Assembly: GCA_019671135.1 (NCBI GenBank)
Contig: JAHRHY010000001.1
Span: 1,488,001 to 1,552,000 of the forward strand
DNA: 64,000 bases
Direction of reading: 5' to 3'
From: Linnemannia hyalina
Taxonomy: Eukaryota; Mortierellomycota; Mortierellomycetes; Mortierellales; Mortierellaceae
The notes under the pieces: generated by a model
Databases searched by the model: none
What the model was told of the DNA's origin: nothing
The model's input: the letters and a program-made list of their open reading frames with translations, nothing else
Part shown: positions 32,527 through 42,477 of the stretch, piece after piece
How positions within the stretch are numbered: position 1 is the first letter of the stretch
Layout: every line of letters begins with the position of its first letter
Position numbers and translations under genes: made by a program

Positions 32527-35500
32527 ATGAGAGCAGGCATTATATTACTTCTCCTTGTTCTCTGGATCCTCAGCGGCGATGACGCTCCCCAAACAGCCTA
32601 TCTTCAAAAGGCACTCTCGGACCTTCAGGAGGAGGCTAGTTTCTGCGCCAACAGGACCTTTGGAACCAATTTGACCTATGTAAGACTTTCATCCGCGTAC
32701 AATGGTCGTAAATGTCACCAGGAAGCGAAATGGTGATATGTCTAAGCTGTCATACAACAGACCTGCATTGTGCCTGCTAACGAACAATCCCCCTCCTGTA
32801 CTCAATGGACATATATTTTAGCCCGTGTCGGAGGTGGTCACAGCCGAGCTGACAAAACTCTTTTACCCAGAGAACAGGGATCCTCGGGCGCATTATTACA
32901 GCAACGTGACAGGATCGTTCAGGGGAGACTGGACCTTTGACGAAGAGATTGCAGAAATGATCAACAAAGAACAGCCACTTCTACCCGCGCCAAAGAACGA
33001 AACCCTAACCGATGGCTCCAAAGATGATAACTCCACCGATAAGATTGAGAATCCGGACGACAAAGATAAACCAGCGAACGGCACGACGTTACTTATGAGC
33101 GGCAAAGAAGGTGGCATCAACAGTACGATAGGAGAGCTGTGGCAGGAGAAGGAGGAAGAAAAGGCAGTCGACACAATCGAGGACAAGAGACCCAAATACC
33201 AGGAGGATGTCGATACTTTCCGGGGACCATTTCAATTCAACGAGTCCGGGACGTTTGTCTTCAATGTCAAGGAGACCAAGGCCACGGAGTATGTGAACTT
33301 TGTCAAGGGGAGCTGGAGACTTAAGCACGACGACAATGAGGATTATGGCATCTCTTTGACGGTTCAGGGGATTCACTTCGTCCACAATGGATCATTTTAC
33401 ATGTGGGGTATACCCGAAGAGTAAGTGTATTGCTGTCCTCATTTAACAGTGAGATGTGAGAATTGATTGCTGTCGACAATGTATTCTAGCAGTTTGAACT
33501 TTCTATTCATATAGAAGCCGAATGCCGCTTTGGCATATCCTGGACTTGATGCCTGATAATGCTTCGTTTGCAATGGCGGCAGCGGCGCTCAAGGAGCGAT
33601 ATCAGAAGCGGATCAAAACCATCCAGGACATTATGGACGGCAAGGAGCGTCTTGAATATCCAGGTACGAAACATTTTGGAGTCGGGGAAAGCTGTGATGT
33701 GGCGGTTTTCAGAGACATTCAATAACCGTTTTCTTTCTGTTTATCATCTTCTTCGGACTTGTAGAGACGGCACTCTCAGAGCCTTCGAGCTGCCATTATC
33801 AGATGTACATGCAGCTCGGCGCTATTAGCCCAAGTGTCCGACCCAACGCGTTGAAAGATCTGGAACGAGGTATGCTGTTTGTATATGGCCTCAGACATTG
33901 TTTCAAAACAGCCTTTGAAAATAGCTTGTAACTGACTTAGTTTCTTCCTTCTCTTGTCATACAAGAATGGGCGGCGCCGCAAGGAATATCGGTCATCAAG
34001 GCGCCGCACCTGAACTCGACACTCTTTATGTATTCACCCAATTGCCGCTTAACAATCGGTGTCAAAAAGTCGGAAGGAATGAAACGCGAAAAGTTCTATA
34101 CAAAGGCCGTCTATTACGCGGGCATGGCTGGCACGGTCGCGTTCATCCAAGTATTCCTCCTTGTCCGCCAAATGGAGTACACTCCTACGCCATCAGTAAG
34201 CCAACCTGTTTTTGAGCGAAAATATATATGGTATTGAGAGGAAAATAGCATGTTTAACCAAAGCCTTTTCTGGTATGTAGAGTGTCTCCAAGGTGTCATA
34301 TTGGACAATCGCAATCCAGGTCTTTATTGATTCATATCTGTGCATGCTTCATTTGACGACGGGTATCCTTGTTGGTAAGCAATCGCCCATCTTCTCGTAA
34401 TATATACTGTATCTGACTGGATTAACTCACGATTGTAAGCTCTTCTATCTTTCCGATGTAGACTTTTTGTTCATCCCGTTTGTGGCGGCATCATTCTTTT
34501 CGTTCGTTTTGGTGGCGATCTTCGGGATGCGATATATGCTTGTCATTTGGCGGATACAACGGCCAGAACGACGCGGGAGACGCAACCGTGCAGCCGCACA
34601 AGCTGCAGCGGCGCAGGCAGCACAGGCTCAGGCGACATCCACTAACGCGACGACGACTGACGGCGCAGGCTCCGCAACAACGGCTGCGAGACCTACCGAT
34701 ACCATGCCTGGTGGCCTTCCCCTCCCCGTCACAGCACCTCGACCGACCCCACCACCCGAGGATGATAGTCCGCGATCAGACATGCAGGCACTCTATGGCC
34801 GATTCTGTAAGTGTTTTACGCTATGAAGCTCAAAGGCAATGAAACTGTGATGAACTCGACCTCTAACCATACCTCTACTCCCTCTATTTTGCAACTGTAG
34901 ACTGGATGCTCATAATCAGTCTGGTTATACTGTACAAGATCGCAATCAGCTCAACCAAAGTGCAAAACTTGATGATCTCGGTCTGTGCCGTGGCTCTGTT
35001 CTCATTCTGGATCCCTCAAATCATCCGCAATGTGATCCGGGGATCTAAGAAGGGCCTCAGCCTGTGGTTTATCTTGGGCATGAGCGCCACACGCTTGACA
35101 ATCCCTGTCTATTTTTATGGCTGCCCTGATAACCTGATGGGTCACGAGCCTACACCCTGGATCTGGGGCCTTGTAGCCTGGGTGGCTCTTCAGGTGGGAG
35201 TCTTGTTGCTTCAGGATTGGCTCGGTCCCCGCTTCTTTGTTCCCAAGAAGGTACACACCCCTTGTCTAGACTATGGCTCATGTTGTTCAACTTATTCAAG
35301 CCTGCATGTTAAGTTTATCTTCCTTCGTCTTTGCAATGATAGTATTTGCCACCAATTTACGACTACCATCCCATTCTGCCGGCGGCGGACGAAGAGTCTA
35401 GAGCTGGACGCGCGGCTCCGGGAGGCCACCAGCACGGACCCCAGCAGGATTGCGCTATCTGTATGCTCCCTATCGATACTGCTTCAGGAGCTGCGAGATT

Positions 35501-35751
35501 ATCCAGTGTCGTTGGCAGTCTTGGTCGACTGAACTATATGCTCACGCCCTGTGGACATCTTTTCCATTCAGATTGTTTAGAACGCGTAAGTTTTTTGTTG
35601 TCTACGATCTTTTGTTGCTGAATTGTGCTTCCTGAGTATATGACTGACCGTCTGTCCTCTTTTTCCATCTGGTCTCTTTTTGCAATCTTTGCAGTGGATG
35701 CGAATCAAATTAGAATGTCCGAACTGCAGAGCCTTTTTACCAAGCACATAG
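32527..35751 (+). CDS. DSC1: DSC ubiquitin ligase complex RING subunit (DSC1/TUL1)
   Basis: Ten exons (32527-32679, 32822-33420, 33515-33663, 33765-33869, 33966-34195, 34281-34374, 34462-34806, 34901-35250, 35343-35585, 35695-35751) join in frame to 774 aa. This Golgi/endosome membrane E3 ubiquitinates membrane proteins; in fission yeast and Aspergillus its complex is needed for SREBP cleavage under low oxygen or sterol. The protein has a signal peptide (MRAGIILLLLVLWILS), a large luminal N-glycosylation-rich domain (many NxS/T) to about residue 340, then several membrane helices (YYAGMAGTVAFIQVFLLV; FLFIPFVAASFFSFVLVAIF; WMLIISLVILYKIAI; IWGLVAWVALQVGVLLL). A C-terminal RING-H2 follows: C-x2-C in QDCAICML, C-G-H-LF-H-x2-C, then CPNC in the last exon. 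An Ala/Gln/Thr-rich cytosolic loop lies between helices. Length compares with yeast TUL1 (758). Confidence 0.93.
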
Positions 35752-35902
35752 AGAGAACTTTTGTCCCTCAATCCTGTACTATTATATTTCAAATTACTAT
35801 TTATTCATTGCGGTATGTTCTTGCTGTTTCCCCTCCACCATCTCTTCGGAAGCGTCTACGGTTTTTTTTTGCTTTAGAAACCCCTCACACGATGCTGCGA
35901 TG

Positions 35903-37861
35903 CTACTCGTGTTGGTGTCCCTTGAGCTTCCTTGAAATCTTCAGACAAGTGCGTCGACCCGAACCAGCGGCATAGACATCTGTGAGAAGCAACCGTGTGG
36001 GGTCTTTTTGGTGCGTCAGTGCCGTATCAAGCGCCGCATGGAAGTGGCGATCGTTCGAGCCCGAGTGGATCAGTCCGCTGTCAAGACTGGTGTCGACCAT
36101 CATGACGTTGTGGTTGGGGACAAAGAGCTCGTCGGGGCCTCCGTAGCGGTAGCTCTTTTGGAACAGTTTTTGGATCTGGCGTTGGTCAGCGGTGTATTGT
36201 TTGGGGTTCTCGAGGACGGTGGCTCCTGGGGCGGGGTATAGGTTTGCGCCCTGGTTGCAGGCGATGCCGTCGCCTTTAGAGCGGGACAGGTCCAAGAGTC
36301 CGGCCTGGGGCATCCTGGGGACGTTGGTGTATAGTTTGTTGAGGGCCATCCAGGCGACTCGCAAGAGATCGTTGCCGTGAGTTCCGATGAGATGCTCGTA
36401 CCGGTGAGACTCAACGCCCGTCAACCAGTGCCAGGCGAGGAAGAGGCCCTTCCAGGAATCCTTGTGACGAAGGGCGAAGGCACTCCAGGACTGTTCGTAC
36501 ATGGATGGGTTGCAGTCGGCCTGGGCGATCGACCAGATCGGGCTATCGTAGGCAGGGAATGATGAAGGGTGTTGCCAAAAGATGGCTCCAGAACGCAGGT
36601 AATCTTCCCGTTGGAAGATGATTCGAGGGGACTGCATGGGTAAAGTCGAAGGTGAGAGGTAAAAGATGTCCTCGAATCCAGAGTTGATCAACGCGGCGAG
36701 GGTCATGGCCTTTTGTAAGCGGCCCAGATCCTGTCCGATCTTTGCCTTGAACTCTTGGATTTCAGATGGAGGGATCGCCTGGTGGAGCGATCCAGGAACA
36801 TTATTGGTGTCGCTGTCGGAGGTCTGAACAACAGCATCCATGGCGGTCGAGCCGACTTGGTCAAGCGTGCGGATGATAGCCCCCCAGGAGGCGATTGTTT
36901 CCTGAGTCTCTTCCGTGATATCCGCCACACGCTCGAACCAGACCTCGATGGGTATAGACGAAAGACTCCTAATCAACTTGATCTGGACCAATGTGTTGGC
37001 GACAGTGTCCTTGCCGTCTGCATCAGGGAAAGCCCCGAGGACAATACCCTGACCGATCCATGCGTAGCTGTAGTCCTTCCAGTTGGGGAGCGTCCTCTTG
37101 AACTCTCTCTTCCAGGTCAACGACATGCTCCAGGCGTCCTCCTTAGTGATCAGATTCCATTCTTGAGCGCGAGCCCGCTCCCGCTCGAATCGAATATCCT
37201 CTGGTAAAGTTTCCTTATGCTGTGAGTCGTCGAATGCCTTCTTGCAGGCCGATCGACCAAAGTCCCGGATCATGAAGATAGAGCGTGAATCCATCTTGGT
37301 TCCATCGGGGTTGAGGTACTCTGCTGGCGTTGCTGGCACTGCTGCTTGTTGGTGTTGTTGTGAAGACGCGCCACCTGAGGTAGAAGAGGCGTGATTCAGG
37401 ACAGTGGAAGAGAGGGTGATGTTCCAGGTCGACATGAAGTAGATCAGTACCACGATACCACCGGCACAGAGGAGGACAAAGGTGTTGCGCTTTCTGTGAC
37501 CGTGTCCGTGGATGAGTGAGGGGCAGACGCGGGCGACTCGGGCCTTGAGGGTCTGGTTCCGGTGTTGAGACTGCAGAGGGTTCAAAAGGTGTAGGTTGCT
37601 GAGTCGCTTGCTTGGGTTGGCGTGCTTGTTGTTGCTGTTGCTGTTGGCGCTTCCGTTGGCGGTGCTATTGTTATTGTTGCCGGACGCAGCTGCAGCTGCA
37701 GCGGCAGCCTGGGCCGACTTGATGGCTGCTGTGTGGGCGGAGGGGAGACCGCCGGTTCCGGCCATGATGTGTCCATAGGAACTCTGGCGCCTGGGGTTGG
37801 GGCCAGAGGAGGTGAAGGAGGAGGACGTGGATATGGAACCACGCTTCTGGTTAAAGGCCAT
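35903..37861 (-). CDS. GT71 (MNN1-like) type II Golgi membrane protein without DxD motif
   Basis: One exon, 652 aa. The N-terminal 120 residues are cytosolic and low complexity (Ser/Asn/Ala), followed by a basic stretch HRKRN and a single membrane anchor (TFVLLCAGGIVVLIYFMSTW, about residues 126-145). The stem and luminal domain resemble GT71 alpha-mannosyltransferases: PIEVWFERVAD, KAMTLAALINSGFEDIFYLSPSTLP, SPRIIFQREDYLRSGAIFWQHPS, SPIWSIAQADCNPSMYEQSWSAFALRHKDSWKGLFLAWHWL, and a GxHGxDxLRVAWMAL block. In active family members the segment after F-E-x-V/I is FLDADN-like and carries the metal-binding DxD. Here it is YLSPST, so both acids are missing. It may be a pseudo-enzyme or use another strategy. 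It converges on DSC1 (151 nt between stops). Family call is by motif order and not certain. Confidence 0.75.
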   Translation of the reverse strand: MAFNQKRGSISTSSSFTSSGPNPRRQSSYGHIMAGTGGLPSAHTAAIKSAQAAAAAAAASGNNNNSTANGSANSNSNNKHANPSKRLSNLHLLNPLQSQHRNQTLKARVARVCPSLIHGHGHRKRNTFVLLCAGGIVVLIYFMSTWNITLSSTVLNHASSTSGGASSQQHQQAAVPATPAEYLNPDGTKMDSRSIFMIRDFGRSACKKAFDDSQHKETLPEDIRFERERARAQEWNLITKEDAWSMSLTWKREFKRTLPNWKDYSYAWIGQGIVLGAFPDADGKDTVANTLVQIKLIRSLSSIPIEVWFERVADITEETQETIASWGAIIRTLDQVGSTAMDAVVQTSDSDTNNVPGSLHQAIPPSEIQEFKAKIGQDLGRLQKAMTLAALINSGFEDIFYLSPSTLPMQSPRIIFQREDYLRSGAIFWQHPSSFPAYDSPIWSIAQADCNPSMYEQSWSAFALRHKDSWKGLFLAWHWLTGVESHRYEHLIGTHGNDLLRVAWMALNKLYTNVPRMPQAGLLDLSRSKGDGIACNQGANLYPAPGATVLENPKQYTADQRQIQKLFQKSYRYGGPDELFVPNHNVMMVDTSLDSGLIHSGSNDRHFHAALDTALTHQKDPTRLLLTDVYAAGSGRRTCLKISRKLKGHQHE

Positions 37862-39490
37862 CGATTTGAGAGTGTCGGTTGGGAGATTCAGAGGTTAAGT
37901 TCTTGTCAGGAATTGGCTGTTTTGAGTGGTTGGTTGAAGGAGAGGGAAAGAGTTCTATCTCTTGAGGAGGGAGGGGGGCGGCGGAGTTGGGGAAGAAGCA
38001 ATGAGTGCTTGGGAAGGAGTGGATGGGTGTTGGTGAGGAGAGAAGGTGCGAGTTGATGATGAGGATGAAGAGAGAAGACAAAAGAAAAAAGGATGATGGT
38101 TGATGGTGGTTTTTTCTTTGCGTGCCTGAGAGCTTTTTGGAGGCTAGCCCAGCGGGGGGTGACCAATCGTCTTCGATGAAAATAAATATCGAAAAAAAGG
38201 CATCCAACGTCGGTAGAGACGGACCTACAGGCATTCCTCGGAACACCATATGTTGGCTATACCGTCGTTGCTCTCTGTCTCTCCTCCTCCTTCCAGACTT
38301 TATACTCGACAAATTTGCTCTCGGCTAATCCACCTTGACGAGTTGTTCTCCCCTGCCTGTCTGCCTACCTATCAATCTCTCCGCCCATGCTAGCTTATGA
38401 ATGGACATGCAATGAGGGTTACCAACGGGTTGTGGAGAAAGAATCACGACCGTTGAGCCCTCTGTTTTTTGTAACAAGGGCATTGATAGGAGATGAATGA
38501 CCATCCACAAAAGGTACATATCCAGCAGCTTTTGCTTCAAGAGCATGTTAGTTTATGTGCGAAACTATGCCGTATGCCATATTAACATGTAGACATGCTT
38601 TTGCATGTCATGTCCTGTTCAGAGAAAGTTTGTTGACACGGGTGTGAGAGCATGCAGGTTGATAAGGATCGGAGAAGGGATATTACTTTGAATCCCTGCA
38701 CGAGACAAGACACAAGGATGGATGTCTTTTATGCGAGAGCGTCCACAAAGAGACAACAAATAACATTGACAAGGGAGATACCATTTGAGGTGCGTGGGAA
38801 ATCGGCGTTGTTCCATCATGTAAATGTCGAACACTTCTCACTACTTTCTCTAACCTCAACTTGGAGGTACCCTGGTCGATGTAAGAAAAAGAATGGGTAT
38901 GAAGATGTGTCATGATCGCGAGAAAGAGGAGTAGCTCTCACTGTGAATTTTTCCACACCCTCGAATGATCAGCAGATCATAATAAAATGAATGGTTTTCC
39001 CCACACTTTTTGATGACCTACGCTTTCTCCCGAGCATGAACTCCCCCACACATCGCCCGCTTTTTCTTTTCTGTGCCTGTATTGTGTATTGCATGGTGAA
39101 TGTGGACAAGGATGGTGCCGGTGGTTCAACAGCACCTTTTTTCTCTTCTTTGCACGTCACAGTGGGTTGAGCAAAAGGGACGGAGTTGAAGCAAAAGTCT
39201 ACTCCGAGAGGAGTGTGAACAATGCAGGCATGAAAGAAAAAGAAAAGAACCAAAGAACACGTCGGCCATCCTAAAAGCGGATTTGCTGCCTGACCTTGCA
39301 CAAAGAAAAAAAAGATAACGAAAAAAAAAAAAAAAGCTTTTTCTCCACACTTCCTCCCTTTCTTCATTTCCTTATCTCTTGTCCCCTTCTTCTTCCTCTT
39401 CCACCTCCACCTCCTCCTTGTCTTCATTCCTTTCCTCCCCTCCTTTTCTTTCACCCAACTCAACAACACAACTTTCAAAGACAATTCCGA
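37862..39490. other. Divergent intergenic region upstream of the GT71-like and PTC7-like genes
   Basis: About 1.6 kb hold both promoters. Purine-rich sequence next to 37862 mirrors the pyrimidine-rich leader of the minus-strand gene; 39330-39480 is a pyrimidine-rich leader of the plus-strand gene. No gene is supported between them. Confidence 0.4.
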
Positions 39491-42337
39491 ATGAGCAAGG
39501 CAAAGCACCTCCACGCCATCCTCAGGGGACAGCACCACCTTCTCCAACAACTCCCAACAGCCTCAGCCGCAGCTTCCTCCGCCTCCTCAACAACTACCAC
39601 AGCTGCCTCCCTCAGGCTCCTGCCCTCGCGTCTCGTCGTCGGACCAAGCCTCGACTCTGGCTCACGCTCGATCTACACCCATGCCACCTCAGCTCATTCT
39701 TCATTAGACCACAACCACCAAACGTCATGTCATCACCAACATCACCACAATCACTCTGCCTCGTCCCGAGCTCGCCACCGTGGTCACCCTTGCTCTATCC
39801 CCGCCTGTCTACTGCACACCTCGACCAGGAATAGCTCTCTTCTGCCGTCGTCTTCCGTCAGTGCCGCCGCTGCAGCTATCGCCCCTTCGGCCCCTTCATC
39901 GTCGTCCTCGTCCAACGCTAGCGCAGACTCAATACACTATCCGCCATCAGCAGCAGGAAGCCAGGCGGAAGGAGGACACGCGTTTAGTGAACAGACCACT
40001 GCAGCTCAATGGACCTCGGAACTACCCTGGATTGATCCTCTCACGCAGTCGTCCTACGATCCAGCCAGACTACCAACTACTGCAGGAAACAACAATAACA
40101 ACGGCACCAGCAGCAATCAAGGAGGACTCACTCCAGCATCATTCTTTGACCAACCTTTTCAGAACACACGCCACAACTATGTTTTCGCCCACGGAGCTTC
40201 TGGGTTCGCCAAGAATCCAAAAAAGGTATCGACGTTGACTCCAGAGGAAGACCGCGCCTATTTCAGTGTACAAGTCGGAGAGGATTCTTACTTTCGGAGG
40301 CATGATGCCCTCGGGGTTGCTGACGGAGTCGGTGGATGGAGCGGAACAACAGGCAAGTCTTATCTTTGTTTTCTGTTTTGTTGTTGTTGGTCTTGTTTTT
40401 TTCTTCACTTCTCCTCTTCGCACTCACTCGCGCCAATGACAAGGAAAAAACACAACGACAAAAGAAAGACATCGTGGAGCACTGGAGTGGCAATACGGTC
40501 GTCATATTACAACTGTTTTAGAACTATTTCAGCGGTATCACAATAATCGAAAAGGACATATTCCCATGTTGGGCGTAGCATGGTCTGGAGTGCAAAGTGA
40601 AAGACGCCAAAAAGACGATCTGGGCAATAACAGAACGGGAGAAAGGGGGGGAAAGGAGCCCTGCCGACTGTGCATTATGCTTTGAGATAAGGAGAAGACA
40701 GCCAAGGGAACGGGGACAATTGTATATGCGCAGGCTAGAACATAGTTCCGGCGAGCCGTCTTTATCACACGGAACATCCAGCTTTTACGACAACTATAGG
40801 CTAGAACATGGGATACATCCCAACAAAGAAAAACATGACGAACAAAGACGGACAACCGACAAACAGCTGCTGGACTTATCACCACAAGGATTCAACGAAT
40901 GATCAATGCGCTGGCGTGACGAGTAGAAAATTTCATGCACGACCCTCTTTTCTTCCAGCAGCGTGGAAGAGACTTGATTATATAGTACGACCTCAACCCT
41001 GTGGCATCCCGCGATTACGTTTGGGCGTATCGACACAACAACAATATGGACCATACCTAACAACAAATATACAATCTTCTTTGATGATATCGCCCAATAG
41101 GAGCCAATCCTGCGCTGTATTCACGGAAGCTGATGCATTATGCGTTCGTGGAACTAGAAAAGTACGACAACATTGAGGAAGACGCCTTTTATGACTACTT
41201 CAACGTGAATCCAGTTCAGATTCTTGAAAAGAGCTATGAGCAGAGTGCAAGGGATGCCAAAAAAGAGGTACAGTAAACAACAGCATCAGCTGTGAAATTA
41301 AGATTAATCAATCGTCCTGCACAAACATCTCCATCAAAAATGACAAGCAGATGGTAACCTGGAATCTCTCTTGTTTACGCAACCTTTTCGCCTATTACCT
41401 AAAAACATGATAGGGTCTGATCGGATCTTCGACAGCATGCTTGGCAATACTTCGGGACGACGAGCTCCGAATCGCCAATCTGGGCGACTGTGGAGTCAGC
41501 ATTATTCGCAGGAACGAGTTTATTTTCCGGACGGAAGAGCAGCAGCATTCCTTCAACTACCCATACCAGCTCGGGACAGGGAGCACAGATAGCCCGACAG
41601 ATGCTCAGGTGTTCACCGTAAAAGTTGAGAGTGGCGATATTGTTGTTATGGGCACGGATGGTATCTTTGACAATCTCTTTGACGAGGATATTCTGGAGGA
41701 GGTAGTACGATGTGTCGAGGGAATCGATCCGAACCAGAATCATAACCCCTTTGGAACCGGAAACCCAACGTCATCGCCGGCTCTTCTTTCAGGGAAGGGA
41801 GTCAGCGGACTCTGGAGCAAGCTTGCATCGACATCATCCTCGACTATTGCGGCGATTTCTGGTAGTAAGGTTACTGCAGCAACGGATGCAGCAGAATCAA
41901 CTGCCAAGAAGGCTGGCGAGAACGAAGTACTGGTGGCCTTGGAAGAGGTTGCCAAGGAGGAATCGACATCGGAGTTGTCACCTATTGCAGCAGCCGCCAT
42001 CATTGCTGCCGAGTCTAGTGCTCTCCCTCTCTCGGCAGCTCTTTACCCACAAAACTCGACTTCCGGCTCATCGTCATCACTGCACAGCAACCCAATAGCA
42101 AAGGCAGCATACCTGGAGAAGCAAAAATACGTACGCAAGATCCCTGAACCCAACGTCATTAGCGATGCACTTGCCAAGCGGGCTAGGAATGTGGCCGAGG
42201 ACACGAGGCATCATGGCAGTCCTTTCCAGAGTCGAGCTATGCAGGAGGGTCTGTACTACCAGGGAGGCAAGCAGGACGATATGAGTGTCTTGGTCGCCAT
42301 CATTAAAGTTGCCGAGGACTCGCCCGACCGGCGGTAG
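39491..42337 (+). CDS. PTC7: PP2C-type protein phosphatase, PTC7-like (mitochondrial)
   Basis: Three exons (39491-40352, 41101-41267, 41414-42337) join in frame to 650 aa. Yeast PTC7 dephosphorylates COQ7 and controls coenzyme Q synthesis in mitochondria; homologues also exist in chloroplasts and animals (PPTC7). The N-terminus is basic and Ser/Ala-rich (mitochondrial-type), followed by a His/Ser-rich low-complexity region. The catalytic domain starts near FVFAHGASGFAKNPKK, and metal-binding motifs are present: ALGVADGVGGW, LRIANLGDCGVSII, VVMGTDGIFDNLFDEDI, and the late QGGKQDDMSVLVAIIK. A 160-residue Ala/Ser-rich insert lies between the last two, making it much longer than yeast PTC7 (343). 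Intron 1 is 748 nt and starts with GC (ACAG|GCAAGT). Convergent with the next gene (140 nt between stops). Confidence 0.88.
40353..41100 (+). other. Long GC-AG intron of the PTC7-like gene
   Basis: The donor is G|GCAAGT after ...ACAACA and the acceptor CCCAATAG|GA. At 748 nt it is among the longest introns in the window. If not removed, translation would run from TTG into a hydrophobic stretch (KSYLCFLFCCCWSCFFLHF) and a basic tail, then stop at 40544-40546. No transposon ends are visible in it. Confidence 0.6.
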
Positions 42338-42477
42338 TTTGTAGTCCATGTACATTTTGCTTTTTTTCTTTTTTTTTCTTTCTTTGTTTCCGTCGTTGTC
42401 AGTTGTAACTTGTAGTACATAATAATATCGCCGCGCATGAGTTGAAGAATGAATGATATCCGCTCTTTTTTAATTCA

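Noticed and set aside
40597..40902. 101-codon plus-strand open frame within the long PTC7 intron
   Set aside because: No recognisable domain, wrong frame to link exons, and composition unlike the coding exons.
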